A DNA stretch of 64,000 nt from Paenibacillus durus ATCC 35681. GTDB lineage: Bacteria > Bacillota > Bacilli > Paenibacillales > Paenibacillaceae. A program made the position numbers and the translations under genes. Position 1 is the stretch's first letter, and each line of letters starts with the position of its first letter. Location: contig NZ_CP011114.1 in NCBI RefSeq assembly GCF_000993825.1, positions 2,232,001 to 2,296,000 on the forward strand. Direction: 5' to 3'. The notes under the pieces are model-generated. The model saw only the letters and a program-made list of their open reading frames with translations, did not search any database and had not been told where the DNA came from. Of this stretch, positions 1-7,941 are shown piece by piece.

Positions 1-603
1 GGTAATCATCACAATCGTTCTTCCATCTACATTCAGTTCTTCGAACAGTTCCATGACCTGTGCACCTGTCTTTTGATCCAGGGCACCTGTTGGTTCATCC
101 GCTAGCAGGATCGTCGGTTCCGTAACCAATGCGCGGGCAATCGCCACACGCTGCTGCTGTCCGCCGGAGAGCTGGTTGGGCAGATTTTTCATTCTTTCCG
201 CTAATCCTACACGTTCAAGGATTGCCTTTGCGCGCTGCTGGCGTTCCGAAAATGACAAGCCTCGATATATTAATGGAAGCTCCACATTTTGCAGAGCGGT
301 CATCCGGGGTAACAGCTGAAAATTCTGAAAGACAAAGCCTATTTCTTTATTCCGTATTTTAGCAAGCTCAATCTCATCCAGGTCATTAATATCATTGCCG
401 GAGAGCAGATACTTCCCTGACGACGGCACATCCAGACAACCAATGATGTTCATCATGGTAGATTTGCCTGAGCCTGACGGACCCAGTATGGACACAAATT
501 CACCGGAATGGATGGTTAAGTTTACATCATGCAGAATGGGCAGCTCTTCCTCACCCATATAGTAGCTTTTATTTATATTTTGCATGCGAAGAATTTCTGT
601 CAT
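1..603 (-). CDS. ABC transporter ATP-binding protein, MacB/LolD type (partial)
   Basis: Energy-coupling ATPase of a MacAB-like exporter. Reading inward from the ATG at 603, the protein shows a Walker A (GPSGSGKST), a Q-loop (FVFQNFQLL), an ABC signature ([15 protein letters not shown]) and a Walker B ([11 protein letters not shown]). The window edge removes the protein just after the D-loop, near VMIT. Its ATG overlaps the TGA of the upstream adaptor gene by 4 bp (ATGA), so the two are translationally coupled. The permease is expected beyond the left edge. The family is clear from the motifs; the substrate cannot be read from the sequence. Confidence 0.93.
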   Translation of the reverse strand, partial: MTEILRMQNINKSYYMGEEELPILHDVNLTIHSGEFVSILGPSGSGKSTMMNIIGCLDVPSSGKYLLSGNDINDLDEIELAKIRNKEIGFVFQNFQLLPRMTALQNVELPLIYRGLSFSERQQRAKAILERVGLAERMKNLPNQLSGGQQQRVAIARALVTEPTILLADEPTGALDQKTGAQVMELFEELNVDGRTIVMIT

Positions 604-1499
604 TCGTTACCGCCCCCATTAGAACCATTCGCATTGCCGCCTCCTCTGCCGAATCCTACTTGTGTTGATGCCGCAGCAGCTTTTTTATAGAGAATCGTTT
701 CTCCGTTCGCAACCCCGCTCTTCACTTCAACGCTTGTCCCATCATTGATCCCCGTCGTGATTTCCGTTTTAACCTCCGCCCCATTTTGATCTTTCTTTAG
801 TACATAGGGCTGATTGTTGTCGTCAAACTGTATGGCTGTCATCGGCAATGTAACAACTCCCGCAGCCTTGCTGCTAATAAGCTTTACCTCTGCCGACATG
901 CCGATCTTGAGGTCTTTATCTTTGGCAAGGTCAATCGTCGCTATAAAGAAGGTGATCCCGTTCATAATCTGGCCTTCTTTAGAAATACTGCTGATCTTCC
1001 CTGTCATTTCCTTGTTGATTGCCCCAATTTTTACTGCTGCTTCCTTGCCTGCGGCTAGGGCATGAATGTCGTATTCATCCACCTTGACATTAAGCTCCAG
1101 GTTATTATAATCCACGATTTCCAGCAGCGCCGTTCCGGCCATGACCTGTGCGTTATCTTCTACATTGATCTTCACAACTTCACCGTTGATTTTCGACTTA
1201 ATCTCATCTCCGGCTGTTGTCGTAAGCAGCACATCGCCTTCGCTAACCGTATCTCCCTCTTTGACTTTAATATCCGATATTTGTAATATCTTCTCCGCCA
1301 TAACCGTTTGGCGGTTCTTCGTTTCGACATTTCCTGAAAAAGAATAATAGGTCGTGATATCTCCTGTCTTGGCAATTGCACTTTCATAGGATGCGGCTGC
1401 GGGCCGCATTAACAACGTACCGGCAATAACGGCCACGGCAATTACTACTAAACCGATAACCAGCCATTTTCTTGTCTTGGACTTTCTTTTTGTACTCAT
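600..1499 (-). CDS. Membrane fusion protein (HlyD/MacA-like efflux adaptor)
   Basis: Adaptor subunit that would work with the adjacent MacB-like ATPase and an unseen permease to export a peptide or drug. The 299-residue protein has a basic N-terminus and one membrane anchor (about residues 12-34). A lipoyl/barrel-sandwich region follows ([16 protein letters not shown], about 80-95), then the beta-barrel domain. The tail is glycine/asparagine rich (about 280-299). It is short for the family, with only a brief hairpin region, as is common in Gram-positive bacteria. It overlaps the ATPase gene by 4 bp. A GGAGGTTTC-type ribosome binding site precedes the start. Confidence 0.88.
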   Translation of the reverse strand: MSTKRKSKTRKWLVIGLVVIAVAVIAGTLLMRPAAASYESAIAKTGDITTYYSFSGNVETKNRQTVMAEKILQISDIKVKEGDTVSEGDVLLTTTAGDEIKSKINGEVVKINVEDNAQVMAGTALLEIVDYNNLELNVKVDEYDIHALAAGKEAAVKIGAINKEMTGKISSISKEGQIMNGITFFIATIDLAKDKDLKIGMSAEVKLISSKAAGVVTLPMTAIQFDDNNQPYVLKKDQNGAEVKTEITTGINDGTSVEVKSGVANGETILYKKAAAASTQVGFGRGGGNANGSNGGGNE

Positions 1500-1600
1500 G
1501 AAGAAACCTCCTATGTAATTATTGAAGCAATCATAACCCAGGTATATGAACTGTAGATGAACGGCCGAAAAAAATCTCTGGGAGTGAATGATGGCATCAC

Positions 1601-1623
1601 AAAAAAAGGCGCCCTAAGGCGCC
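1601..1623 (-). terminator. Rho-independent terminator of the crystallin gene
   Basis: Two GGCGCC arms (1608-1613 and 1618-1623) enclose a 4-base loop and, on the minus strand, run directly into seven T residues (A at 1601-1607). It lies 12 bases past the stop of the gene ending at 1635. Confidence 0.85.
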
Positions 1624-1634
1624 CATTTGCGGTG

Positions 1635-2009
1635 TTACTGTCTTATGATGAGGATGTCGCGAGGCGGTCTGCCCGTGCTTTGGATTAGGGCAATTTCGAC
1701 GTTGGTCAGGTTGCGTCCTACCAAAATAAACGAAGATGTGACATTGTTGAAGTTAAAATTACCCAAGTTCGCTACGTTTTGACTTCCACGGAACACACGG
1801 AATGATCCCTGAAAGTTAATTCTTGAGAACAGAACAAGCGTTACTTGAGAGCTCTGCACCACATTTCTGAGCCGGAAGCTCGAGAGAACATTGTCGAACC
1901 GAAACGCTCCAAGATCACGAACCGCAACTCCTCCCCGTCTGAAAAGAATCCGGCGGCCAGTAAAATTGGTGCCCGACCAAAGAGAAAGACGTACATCTCT
2001 GTTTGCCAA
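1635..2009 (-). CDS. Beta/gamma-crystallin domain protein
   Basis: A small protein made almost entirely of two Greek-key repeats (about residues 5-48 and 55-97 of the shorter form). Each repeat has an aromatic-x5-G motif (WSGTNFTG; FSRINFQG) and ends in DNVLSS or NNVTSS. Both endings fit the family Ca2+-binding consensus N/D-N/D-x-x-S/T-S, so two calcium sites are predicted. The frame is open from a GTG at 2018, but that GTG overlaps the AAGGAG sequence. The TTG at 2009, 8 bases after AAGGAG, is the better start (124 residues). There is no signal peptide. A strong terminator follows, so it is a single-gene unit. The biological role is unknown; a stress or spore structural role is only a guess. 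Confidence 0.8.
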   Translation of the reverse strand: MANRDVRLSLWSGTNFTGRRILFRRGGVAVRDLGAFRFDNVLSSFRLRNVVQSSQVTLVLFSRINFQGSFRVFRGSQNVANLGNFNFNNVTSSFILVGRNLTNVEIALIQSTGRPPRDILIIRQ

Positions 2010-2200
2010 CTTTATCACTCCTTATCTGAGGATGATATAGTCTATTACAAACTTTCAAGAATGGTAAAAGACAAATATAGCGGTTAAAACGTTTGTTTTT
2101 TGCTTAAGGAAGATATGATTGGTTAACAATGGTAAGGGACCCGGCAAGGAGACATCCGCTGAGACCCGCCAATTTAGACAACTTCAGAAGGAGGCATACC

Positions 2201-2374
2201 GTGACAGAAGAACAGCAGGAATTTAATGAGCAGAGGGAAATGAACCGGACTGCGCTAGATAAGGAAGAGCAGGCTGCCGGTGACAGAGGCTTGGATATGA
2301 AATCTGACGGTGAGCTGGAGCAGAAGAAGAAACTGGTTGATGCCATGGATCAGCCCGATAGCTTTGAATATTAA
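2201..2374 (+). CDS. Small acidic hydrophilic protein, unknown function
   Basis: A 57-residue protein starting at a GTG placed 6 bases after a strong AGAAGGAGG ribosome binding site; the open frame extends upstream, but without such a site. It is rich in Glu, Gln, Lys and Asp, has no hydrophobic segment or cysteine, and is predicted to be soluble and possibly disordered or helical. No family was recognised. It is convergent with levB, with the levB terminator starting just after its stop. Confidence 0.6.
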   Translation: MTEEQQEFNEQREMNRTALDKEEQAAGDRGLDMKSDGELEQKKKLVDAMDQPDSFEY

Positions 2375-2377
2375 GTA

Positions 2378-2430
2378 AGAAAAGAAGAAAAACCGGCTAA
2401 CGCTGCTGAAAAAGTGCTGCGGTAGCCGGT
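2378..2430 (-). terminator. Terminator downstream of levB
   Basis: The arms ACCGGCTA (2392-2399) and TAGCCGGT (2423-2430) are extended by inner CGCTGCTG/GTGCTGCGG pairing. On the minus strand they are followed by a T-rich stretch (2378-2391). It lies between the convergent levB and the small gene at 2201-2374 and ends the sac/lev transcript. Confidence 0.8.
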
Positions 2431-2461
2431 GCTTGGCAAAATATAAGAATCTATATGCTGA

Positions 2462-4075
2462 TTAATTTTTGCCCAAGTGCTTGATCACAACATTTTCAAA
2501 GACCGCCTGGCCGCCTTCTGAAAAAAGAGTGATCCCTTTATCCTTCCATCCGGGGAAAATGACATTGGAAAACACGACCGATCCGTCATCAACAAAGACT
2601 TCGATGCTTGTTTTGTCGACGAGGATTTTTAAATGAACCTTTTTGTTGCCAGTATCAAACGGCGCCCTGCTCTCCACATAGGTTCCACGCTTGTCGGGCT
2701 GCCATGTATTTGCTCTATTGACATAGCTGTAGCCGCCTTCCACAAAAACCCCGACATCGACATGCCGCTTCTTGTCGGGAGATTCACGAAGTCTGAGTCC
2801 TGCATTCTTGAGATCCGACCACGATATGTCCGCGTCAAGCTGGTACGTATCTCCGGTTGTATTAAGCGTTTTAGAGCCATTAACCTCGATTCGTTGAAAG
2901 GATTCCGTTGATTTCGTCAATTGATCCAATGCCTGAGCAGGCTGTGAAACCAAAAGGTACGTTCCGCCCGCAGACTTAAGCTTGATTTGACGAACGATCG
3001 AATTGATTCCGTTATAGTCTTCCTGAAGCGTCGGCGTAGTATTGGGATAATCCCAGTTATTCATCCAGGCCAGCGCATAACGGTGGCTGTCTTTATCGTC
3101 GCCCGCTCCCTCTTCAAACGTCACAGCGGCATACCAATCAAAGCCGTAATCAAGCCACTGCGGCTCCTTGCGATCCGGGATAAATTCCTTGCCGTCAAAT
3201 TTTCCTGTCCAGTAAGCATAGGTATTGGGTTTACCTTCCGCTTTCCCATTTGCGCTGACGCCGAGAATCCAGTGATAGGTCCCGTCATCCGCCCGCATGC
3301 TGTAAAGGTCCGGACACTCTACAATACCGATATTTTCCGTAATGAAACCGCTGATATAGCGCCAATCCTTTAAATTCGAGGACTCGTAAAAACCCACTTT
3401 TGTTCCTTCCGCCATGGTCATAATCCACTTCCGGGATTCTGGGTCCCAGATAATCTTCGGATCGCGGAAATCATGTGTGCCCGGATTCTTCAGAACGGGA
3501 ACGTTGCGATATGAGATGAACTTCTTTCCTTTATTCGTGCTGTACCATAAATATTGCTCCTGCTTCCCGCCATCCGCCGAGGGCTGTGTCACAATTGCCA
3601 CAAGAGCCCCTTTGCCAAAGCCTGCCGTATTCTCTGTATCTACAACGACCGACCCCGTCCAAGGATCGCCGTTTCGGTTCGTATATTTAGGAATGGCTAC
3701 CCCTTCATCGGTCCAATGCACCAAATCCGTTGATGTCGCATGCCGCCACTCTGTACCATTTCCTTTTGGATAATCGCGGTTGTAGAGATAATAGTAATGA
3801 TACTTGCCGTCCAAATAAATCGGCCGCTGAGGGTCGTTCATCCATTTATCGGGAGGTGAAAAATGATAGGCTGCCCGATAGGTATAGGTAGGCTTTTTCG
3901 GAGAAAGGGGAAGTTTCTCAGTAACAATAGTTTTCTCTTTGATAGTTTTCTCTTTGATCGTTCCCTCTTCTCTATCCTTTGTTGAATAATTAACCGCTAA
4001 CCCTACCATGATCACAGCAGCTAGACAAATCATCCATATCGTGAATCGTCTTCTAAATGCTTTGTTGCTGTTCAA
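2462..4075 (-). CDS. levB: Levanase, GH32 (LevB-like, levanbiose-producing)
   Basis: Glycoside hydrolase family 32 enzyme, expected to cut levan outside the cell into short fructo-oligosaccharides. The chosen start is TTG at 4075, 5-7 bases after GAGG; upstream ATGs lie inside a hairpin. Counting from it (537 residues), a membrane-anchoring segment sits near 10-30, then the five-bladed propeller with WMNDPQ (nucleophile D81), RDP (D205) and EC (acid/base E253), then the C-terminal beta-sandwich. The order sacB then levB matches the Bacillus subtilis sacB-levB operon. WMNDPQ in place of WMNDPNG is typical of LevB rather than SacC. Expression probably depends on reading through the hairpin at 4094-4130. 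Confidence 0.88.
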   Translation of the reverse strand: MNSNKAFRRRFTIWMICLAAVIMVGLAVNYSTKDREEGTIKEKTIKEKTIVTEKLPLSPKKPTYTYRAAYHFSPPDKWMNDPQRPIYLDGKYHYYYLYNRDYPKGNGTEWRHATSTDLVHWTDEGVAIPKYTNRNGDPWTGSVVVDTENTAGFGKGALVAIVTQPSADGGKQEQYLWYSTNKGKKFISYRNVPVLKNPGTHDFRDPKIIWDPESRKWIMTMAEGTKVGFYESSNLKDWRYISGFITENIGIVECPDLYSMRADDGTYHWILGVSANGKAEGKPNTYAYWTGKFDGKEFIPDRKEPQWLDYGFDWYAAVTFEEGAGDDKDSHRYALAWMNNWDYPNTTPTLQEDYNGINSIVRQIKLKSAGGTYLLVSQPAQALDQLTKSTESFQRIEVNGSKTLNTTGDTYQLDADISWSDLKNAGLRLRESPDKKRHVDVGVFVEGGYSYVNRANTWQPDKRGTYVESRAPFDTGNKKVHLKILVDKTSIEVFVDDGSVVFSNVIFPGWKDKGITLFSEGGQAVFENVVIKHLGKN

Positions 4076-4093
4076 TGAAACACCTCGCTTTAA

Positions 4094-4130
4094 TACAAAA
4101 AGAAAATGCCAATGTAACATTGACATTTTC
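4094..4130 (-). terminator. Leaky terminator or processing hairpin between sacB and levB
   Basis: On the minus strand, 14-base arms (4117-4130 with 4102-4115) pair almost fully, with one G-T wobble, and are followed by TTTTTGTA. It lies 34 bases after the sacB stop and just ahead of the levB ribosome binding site. It would reduce levB expression relative to sacB. Confidence 0.7.
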
Positions 4131-4163
4131 TCTTCTTTAATTATTTATGCAGAAACCCTGTTG

Positions 4164-5621
4164 TTACTTGATCGTCAATTGTCCTTGTTCAAGGATGCTG
4201 TCTTTGACAATCGAAGTTTTGGAGCCTTTAATGTTTACCACAAAGCTTGGCGCAAAGGTGGAACGGTGCTCTGGATAGAGACCTCTGTTCGTCATGTAGC
4301 TTGTGATGACCACGTTATCGCTGTCAGCTTGCGGGATAGCAAAGTGGGAGTAAGTCCAAGTAACATCTTTAGGATCAAGATCCATACTCAGGACAAGCCC
4401 GCTGCCGTTCAACGGTTTGTAAGGTCCTGTCAAGGAATCCGAGATATAACCCAGCATGTAAACATCTTCCGCGCCGATTCCGTCAATGGTCATTTTGGAT
4501 CCACGGGAATCCGTGAACAGATACCATTTGCCATTCTTTTGGAATACGTTCGCCCGTTCGATTTCGTCTGTAACAAGATTGGATGCGATTAGCGGCTTCA
4601 TAACTGTTTTCAGCGAATAATCATCATTCAATTCAATGATACCCAGGGAACCGTTCGCTAAAGTAGCGAGTGATTTTTTAGGACCTGCCAGCAGCTTTTC
4701 TCTCTCGTCTTCGAAGAATTTCTTATTTCCGCCATAGAAAGCTTTGTTATTGAAGGCATCTTCACCTTGATAACCCGTTTCAGTACCTGTATTGGATTCA
4801 AAGACAAGGTATTTATGGCCATTGTCTTCAACATAGTGAGGGTCTCTCAAGGTATGATTGTCGGAATAGTCTCCGCCGCCGAAAGACTGATCTACATTTT
4901 GGTAGATTTTTCCGTCGCCGTCAAAGATCGATTTGAAGTCTTCCACGCCATCCACCTTCAGCGTACTAGCATCAGGCTCGGACAGATTAACTTGAGCCGT
5001 TGTTAAGGTTTGTTTACCGAAGAAGCCGTGCGCCGGATCCCAGCCTTGACGGTTGGTGTAGAACAGGCGAACTTTTCCATCGGAAGTCAAGGTTGCGGAA
5101 CCCGACCATTCTTCAGCTTGCTTGTTCAGAATCGGATCGTTTGGAACATTTTTGTCGCTGTCCTTGAATACTCTGCCGGCACTCTTCCAAGCGTCAATAG
5201 AGTTATCGCCGATTTTTTTATAGAACAAGTGAATAAATGTGTCCCAGCCTCTTTTTGGATCTCCCGCTAGAGCAAAAACAACTTCATAGCCTTTATAATT
5301 TGCTACGGTGCCATCGGCGTTTTGCAGCGGCCAGCTATCCCATACATCCACATCGATCAGGTTTCCGAATTCATCATAGCCTTTAGCAGATGCGATATTT
5401 TTGATCTTCGATGCATCAAATTGCGGCGCTTTAAATCTTTCGTCATTTTGTTGTTCAGGAATTTTCAGCATGTCAGAGCGTGTGATGTGGGAAAAGCCAT
5501 AGTCCTCATTGTAAGACTGAGTGTCTTTTCCTTTTGCAAAAGCTGATGTACCGCCACCTACCAGTAAAGCTGTTGTAAAAGTTACTGCTGTTGCTTGCTT
5601 CACAAACTTTTTGATGTTCAT
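4164..5621 (-). CDS. sacB: Levansucrase, GH68 (copy 1)
   Basis: Secreted fructosyltransferase that builds levan from sucrose. The 485-residue precursor has a Sec signal peptide ending at TSAFA (about residue 29). Catalytic residues by family position are D95 in VWDSWPLQ (nucleophile), D260 in RDP (transition-state stabiliser) and E355 in DEIER (acid/base). Length and motifs match Bacillus SacB. The ATG follows AAAAGGAGACGAAGT. It is preceded by its own promoter, RAT antiterminator and terminator, and followed by levB. It is closely similar along its whole length to the second copy upstream. Confidence 0.96.
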   Translation of the reverse strand: MNIKKFVKQATAVTFTTALLVGGGTSAFAKGKDTQSYNEDYGFSHITRSDMLKIPEQQNDERFKAPQFDASKIKNIASAKGYDEFGNLIDVDVWDSWPLQNADGTVANYKGYEVVFALAGDPKRGWDTFIHLFYKKIGDNSIDAWKSAGRVFKDSDKNVPNDPILNKQAEEWSGSATLTSDGKVRLFYTNRQGWDPAHGFFGKQTLTTAQVNLSEPDASTLKVDGVEDFKSIFDGDGKIYQNVDQSFGGGDYSDNHTLRDPHYVEDNGHKYLVFESNTGTETGYQGEDAFNNKAFYGGNKKFFEDEREKLLAGPKKSLATLANGSLGIIELNDDYSLKTVMKPLIASNLVTDEIERANVFQKNGKWYLFTDSRGSKMTIDGIGAEDVYMLGYISDSLTGPYKPLNGSGLVLSMDLDPKDVTWTYSHFAIPQADSDNVVITSYMTNRGLYPEHRSTFAPSFVVNIKGSKTSIVKDSILEQGQLTIK

Positions 5622-5665
5622 ACTTCGTCTCCTTTTCTCCTTCGAATTTTGTTACTCTCAAACAG

Positions 5666-5763
5666 AAAAAGACCTAAAATCTCCTATGGGGATATCAATA
5701 GATAGCGCATTGCTATCCCCAATTGGATACTTTAGGTCTTGCCTGCCTAAACAGTAACAATCC
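5666..5763 (-). promoter_or_regulatory. RAT antiterminator and overlapping terminator in the sacB copy 1 leader
   Basis: Transcribed right to left. A RAT element (5731-5763; ATTGTTACTG and CAGGCAAGACCTAAA signatures) comes first. A terminator follows, in which GACCTAAA (5731-5738) pairs with TTTAGGTC (5671-5678) ahead of a T run (5666-5670). An extra inner hairpin (GGGGATA/TATCCCC arms, 5688-5720) fills the loop. RAT folding and terminator folding are mutually exclusive because they share the AGACCTAAA bases. This is the classic SacY/SacT/LicT switch, and a matching antiterminator gene lies at 7942-8790. Confidence 0.92.
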
Positions 5764-5786
5764 TGTAATATTTTCTTGTCACGGTT

Positions 5787-5792
5787 ATTGTA
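5787..5792 (-). promoter_or_regulatory. Probable -10 box of sacB copy 1
   Basis: TACAAT on the minus strand lies about 25 bases upstream of the RAT. The matching position in copy 2 carries TAGAAT (7681-7686). The -35 region is poor (TAGTCA or similar) and overlaps the inner half-site of the conserved dyad at 5816-5874, which fits an activator-dependent or repressed promoter. Confidence 0.55.
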
Positions 5793-5815
5793 TATGTTTG
5801 GTGAACGGTCTGACT

Positions 5816-5874
5816 ATAGACCAAAACTCCCGTTTTGCTTGAGTCTAAAAGGAGGACTCTCCTAATCGGTCTAT
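5816..5874 (-). promoter_or_regulatory. Conserved two-half-site element upstream of sacB copy 1
   Basis: ATAGACC (5816-5822) and GGTCTAT (5868-5874) form a perfect 7-bp inverted repeat with a 45-bp spacer. Copy 2 has the same architecture with ATAGACT/AGTCTAT. The spacer conserves AAAAGGAGGA. Function is unknown; the position, just upstream of and touching the -35 region, suggests an operator. Confidence 0.6.
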
Positions 5875-6071
5875 CCTCATATATACCTAAAGTTTTTGCT
5901 AATTATTCACAGTTTCAGCGGATTCAAGATGGTTTATCCTGCGATAACATGAGCTTCCTTTTCTTCAACTCTCCGCCAAAAATTACGATATTAGCAAACC
6001 AAAGCGACATAGGCCCATAGACCCATGCCGCCCGGAACGGGTATACTTCGCTTAATGGCTGATGCTTGTTA

Positions 6072-7538
6072 TTAGTTGATCGTCAATTGTCCTTGTTCAA
6101 GGATACTGTCTTTGACAACCGAAGTCTTGTTGCCTTTGATGCTCATCAGGAAGCTTGGCGCGAAGGACGCACGATGCTCCGGATAGAAGCCGCGATTGGT
6201 TATATAGCTGGTAATAACCACATTTTTACCGTCTGCTTGCGGTACGGCAAAGTGAGAGTAAGTAAAGGTAAGATCCGCAGGATCAAGATCCAATTGCAGC
6301 ACAAGTCCAGTGTCGTTCAACGGCTTGTAAGGTCCGGTAAGCGACTCGGATACGAAGCCCAGCATATAAATGTCTTTAGCAGTAATTCCGTCAATAGTCA
6401 TTTTCGATCCTCTGGAGTCGGTGAACAAATACCATTTGCCATTCATTTTAAATACGTTAGCCCGTTCAATTTCATCCGTTACGAGATTGGATGCAATCAC
6501 CGGTTTCATGACTTTTTTCAACGTATAATCGTCATTTAGTTCAATCATGCCAAGGGTGCCGTTCGCCAAGGTAGCGAGAGGCTTTTGCGGACCTTGAAGC
6601 AGATTTTCTCTATCCGCTTCGAAGAACTTTTTATTTCCGCCATAGAACTCTTTGTTATTGAAGGCATCCTCACCCTGGTAACCCGTTTCAGTCCCGGTAT
6701 TAGCCTCGAATACAAGGTATTTGTGGCCGTTGTCTTCGACATAGTGAGGGTCTCTCAAAGTATGGTTGTCACCTGAAGAATAGGCGCCTTCATCGATAAA
6801 CTGCTGAACATTTTGATAAGTCGTTCCGTCTCCGTCAAAGATGGACTTATAATCCTCAACGCCGTCCACTTTCAAAGTTTGGGCATCCAGCTCTGACAAG
6901 TTGACTTGAGCCGTTGTTATCGTTTGTTTGCCATAACCCGTTCCGCCATCCCACGTCGCACCCGAGAAGTCCGTATAGAACAAACGCACTTTACCCTCAG
7001 GGGTCAATGTAGCGGAACCTGACCATTCTTGGGTCTGATATTTAAGGATCGGATCGCCCGAATCGAATTTATCGCTGTTTTTGAAGACTCTGCCGGCATT
7101 CTTCCAGCTGTCAATCGAATTGTCTCCAGCTTTGTGATAGAACAGGTAAATCGAAGTGTCATTACCGTCTTTCGGACTTCCGGCCAAGGCAAAAACGAGT
7201 TCGTAGCCTTTATAATTCGCTACCGTTCCATCGGCGTTTTGCAGCGGCCAGCTGTCCCATACATCCAGGTCGATCAGATTGCCAAACTTATCATAGCCTT
7301 TTGCCGAAGCGATGTTCTTGATGGTGGATGCGTCGAACGCCGGTACTTTGAACTGCTCACTTTGCTGCTGCTCAGGAATTTTCAGCATGTCAAAACGTGT
7401 GATGTGGGTAAATCCGTAATCTTCTTTGTAGCTAGTAGTGTCTTGCCCTTGCGCAAAAGCTGAGGTTCCGCCACCTGCCAGTAAAGCTGTTGTAAAAGTT
7501 ACTGCTGCCGCTTGCTTCGCAAACTTTTTGATATTCAT
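6072..7538 (-). CDS. Levansucrase, GH68 (copy 2)
   Basis: A second secreted levansucrase, paralogous to the gene at 4164-5621. The start at 7538 is chosen because AAGGAG lies 8 bases before this ATG; an in-frame ATG at 7562 lacks such a site. The 488-residue precursor has a signal peptide ending at TSAFA. Catalytic residues are D95 (VWDSWPLQ), D263 (RDP) and E358 (DEIER), all intact. Differences from copy 1 cluster around residues 190-255. One is a three-residue insertion near QNVQQFIDEGAYSS, in surface loops that can affect polymer length in this family. It has its own promoter, dyad element and RAT leader. No obvious terminator follows, so some transcripts may read on towards copy 1. Confidence 0.95.
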   Translation of the reverse strand: MNIKKFAKQAAAVTFTTALLAGGGTSAFAQGQDTTSYKEDYGFTHITRFDMLKIPEQQQSEQFKVPAFDASTIKNIASAKGYDKFGNLIDLDVWDSWPLQNADGTVANYKGYELVFALAGSPKDGNDTSIYLFYHKAGDNSIDSWKNAGRVFKNSDKFDSGDPILKYQTQEWSGSATLTPEGKVRLFYTDFSGATWDGGTGYGKQTITTAQVNLSELDAQTLKVDGVEDYKSIFDGDGTTYQNVQQFIDEGAYSSGDNHTLRDPHYVEDNGHKYLVFEANTGTETGYQGEDAFNNKEFYGGNKKFFEADRENLLQGPQKPLATLANGTLGMIELNDDYTLKKVMKPVIASNLVTDEIERANVFKMNGKWYLFTDSRGSKMTIDGITAKDIYMLGFVSESLTGPYKPLNDTGLVLQLDLDPADLTFTYSHFAVPQADGKNVVITSYITNRGFYPEHRASFAPSFLMSIKGNKTSVVKDSILEQGQLTIN

Positions 7539-7581
7539 GCCCTGTCTCCTTCTTCGTTTCATATTTTGTTCCTGCCAACAG

Positions 7582-7656
7582 AAAAAGACCTAAAAATTCC
7601 GATGGGGAAATTCCCAAAGAGATTTTTAGGTCTTGCCTGCTTAGCAGTAACAATCC
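7582..7656 (-). promoter_or_regulatory. RAT antiterminator and overlapping terminator in the sacB copy 2 leader
   Basis: The RAT (7625-7656) has the GGATTGTTACTG half, the short loop CTAAG and the CAGGCAAGACCTAAA half. The terminator pairs GACCTAAAAAT with ATTTTTAGGTC (7587-7597 with 7622-7632), followed by T5 (7582-7586). It is the same switch as at copy 1 with a shorter inner loop, so the two levansucrases should be induced together. Confidence 0.93.
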
Positions 7657-7680
7657 CGACAATGTTTTGTTGTCATGGCT

Positions 7681-7686
7681 ATTCTA
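7681..7686 (-). promoter_or_regulatory. Probable -10 box of sacB copy 2
   Basis: TAGAAT on the minus strand, in the same place relative to the RAT and to the dyad element as TACAAT of copy 1. Confidence 0.5.
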
Positions 7687-7708
7687 TATTTTTTAGCACA
7701 CAATAACT

Positions 7709-7767
7709 ATAGACTAAATTTCCTCTTTTTGGATAAGGTGAAAAGGAGGATTTTTCCGTCAGTCTAT
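7709..7767 (-). promoter_or_regulatory. Conserved two-half-site element upstream of sacB copy 2
   Basis: ATAGACT (7709-7715) and AGTCTAT (7761-7767) are separated by exactly 45 bp, as at copy 1. The seventh base of each arm differs from copy 1, but pairing is kept. Flanking ACTATAGAC and CTATCCTCA are also shared. Confidence 0.6.
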
Positions 7768-7798
7768 CCTCAAAAATCCCTAATTATTCCTGATTAGT

Positions 7799-7812
7799 TC
7801 AAAGCGTTTATA
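7799..7812 (-). promoter_or_regulatory. Candidate cre (CcpA) site upstream of sacB copy 2
   Basis: TATAAACGCTTTGA on the minus strand matches 12 of 14 positions of the cre consensus TGWAANCGNTNWCA. It lies about 110 bp upstream of the probable -10. Carbon catabolite control would fit a levansucrase gene, but the upstream position makes the mechanism uncertain. Confidence 0.35.
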
Positions 7813-7863
7813 ATTTAATGGAGAATAAAGTTGAATGATGTCGGAAGACGGACGGGAATATAG

Positions 7864-7898
7864 AAAAAAACAGACCCGTTCCACAATGGACGGATCCG
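7864..7898 (-). terminator. Terminator of the PTS-antiterminator operon
   Basis: On the minus strand, arms around 7890-7898 and 7871-7879 pair over 9 bases with two wobbles and run into seven T residues (7864-7870). It is 44 bases past the antiterminator stop. Confidence 0.75.
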
Positions 7899-7941
7899 TT
7901 TCTTTAAAGAGAATACTTTATATATATTATAATGAAGAAAC

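Noticed and set aside
2104..2346. Minus-strand Ser/Leu-rich frame opposite the small acidic protein
   Set aside because: The + strand frame has the strong ribosome binding site and charged composition; the minus frame is its mirror.
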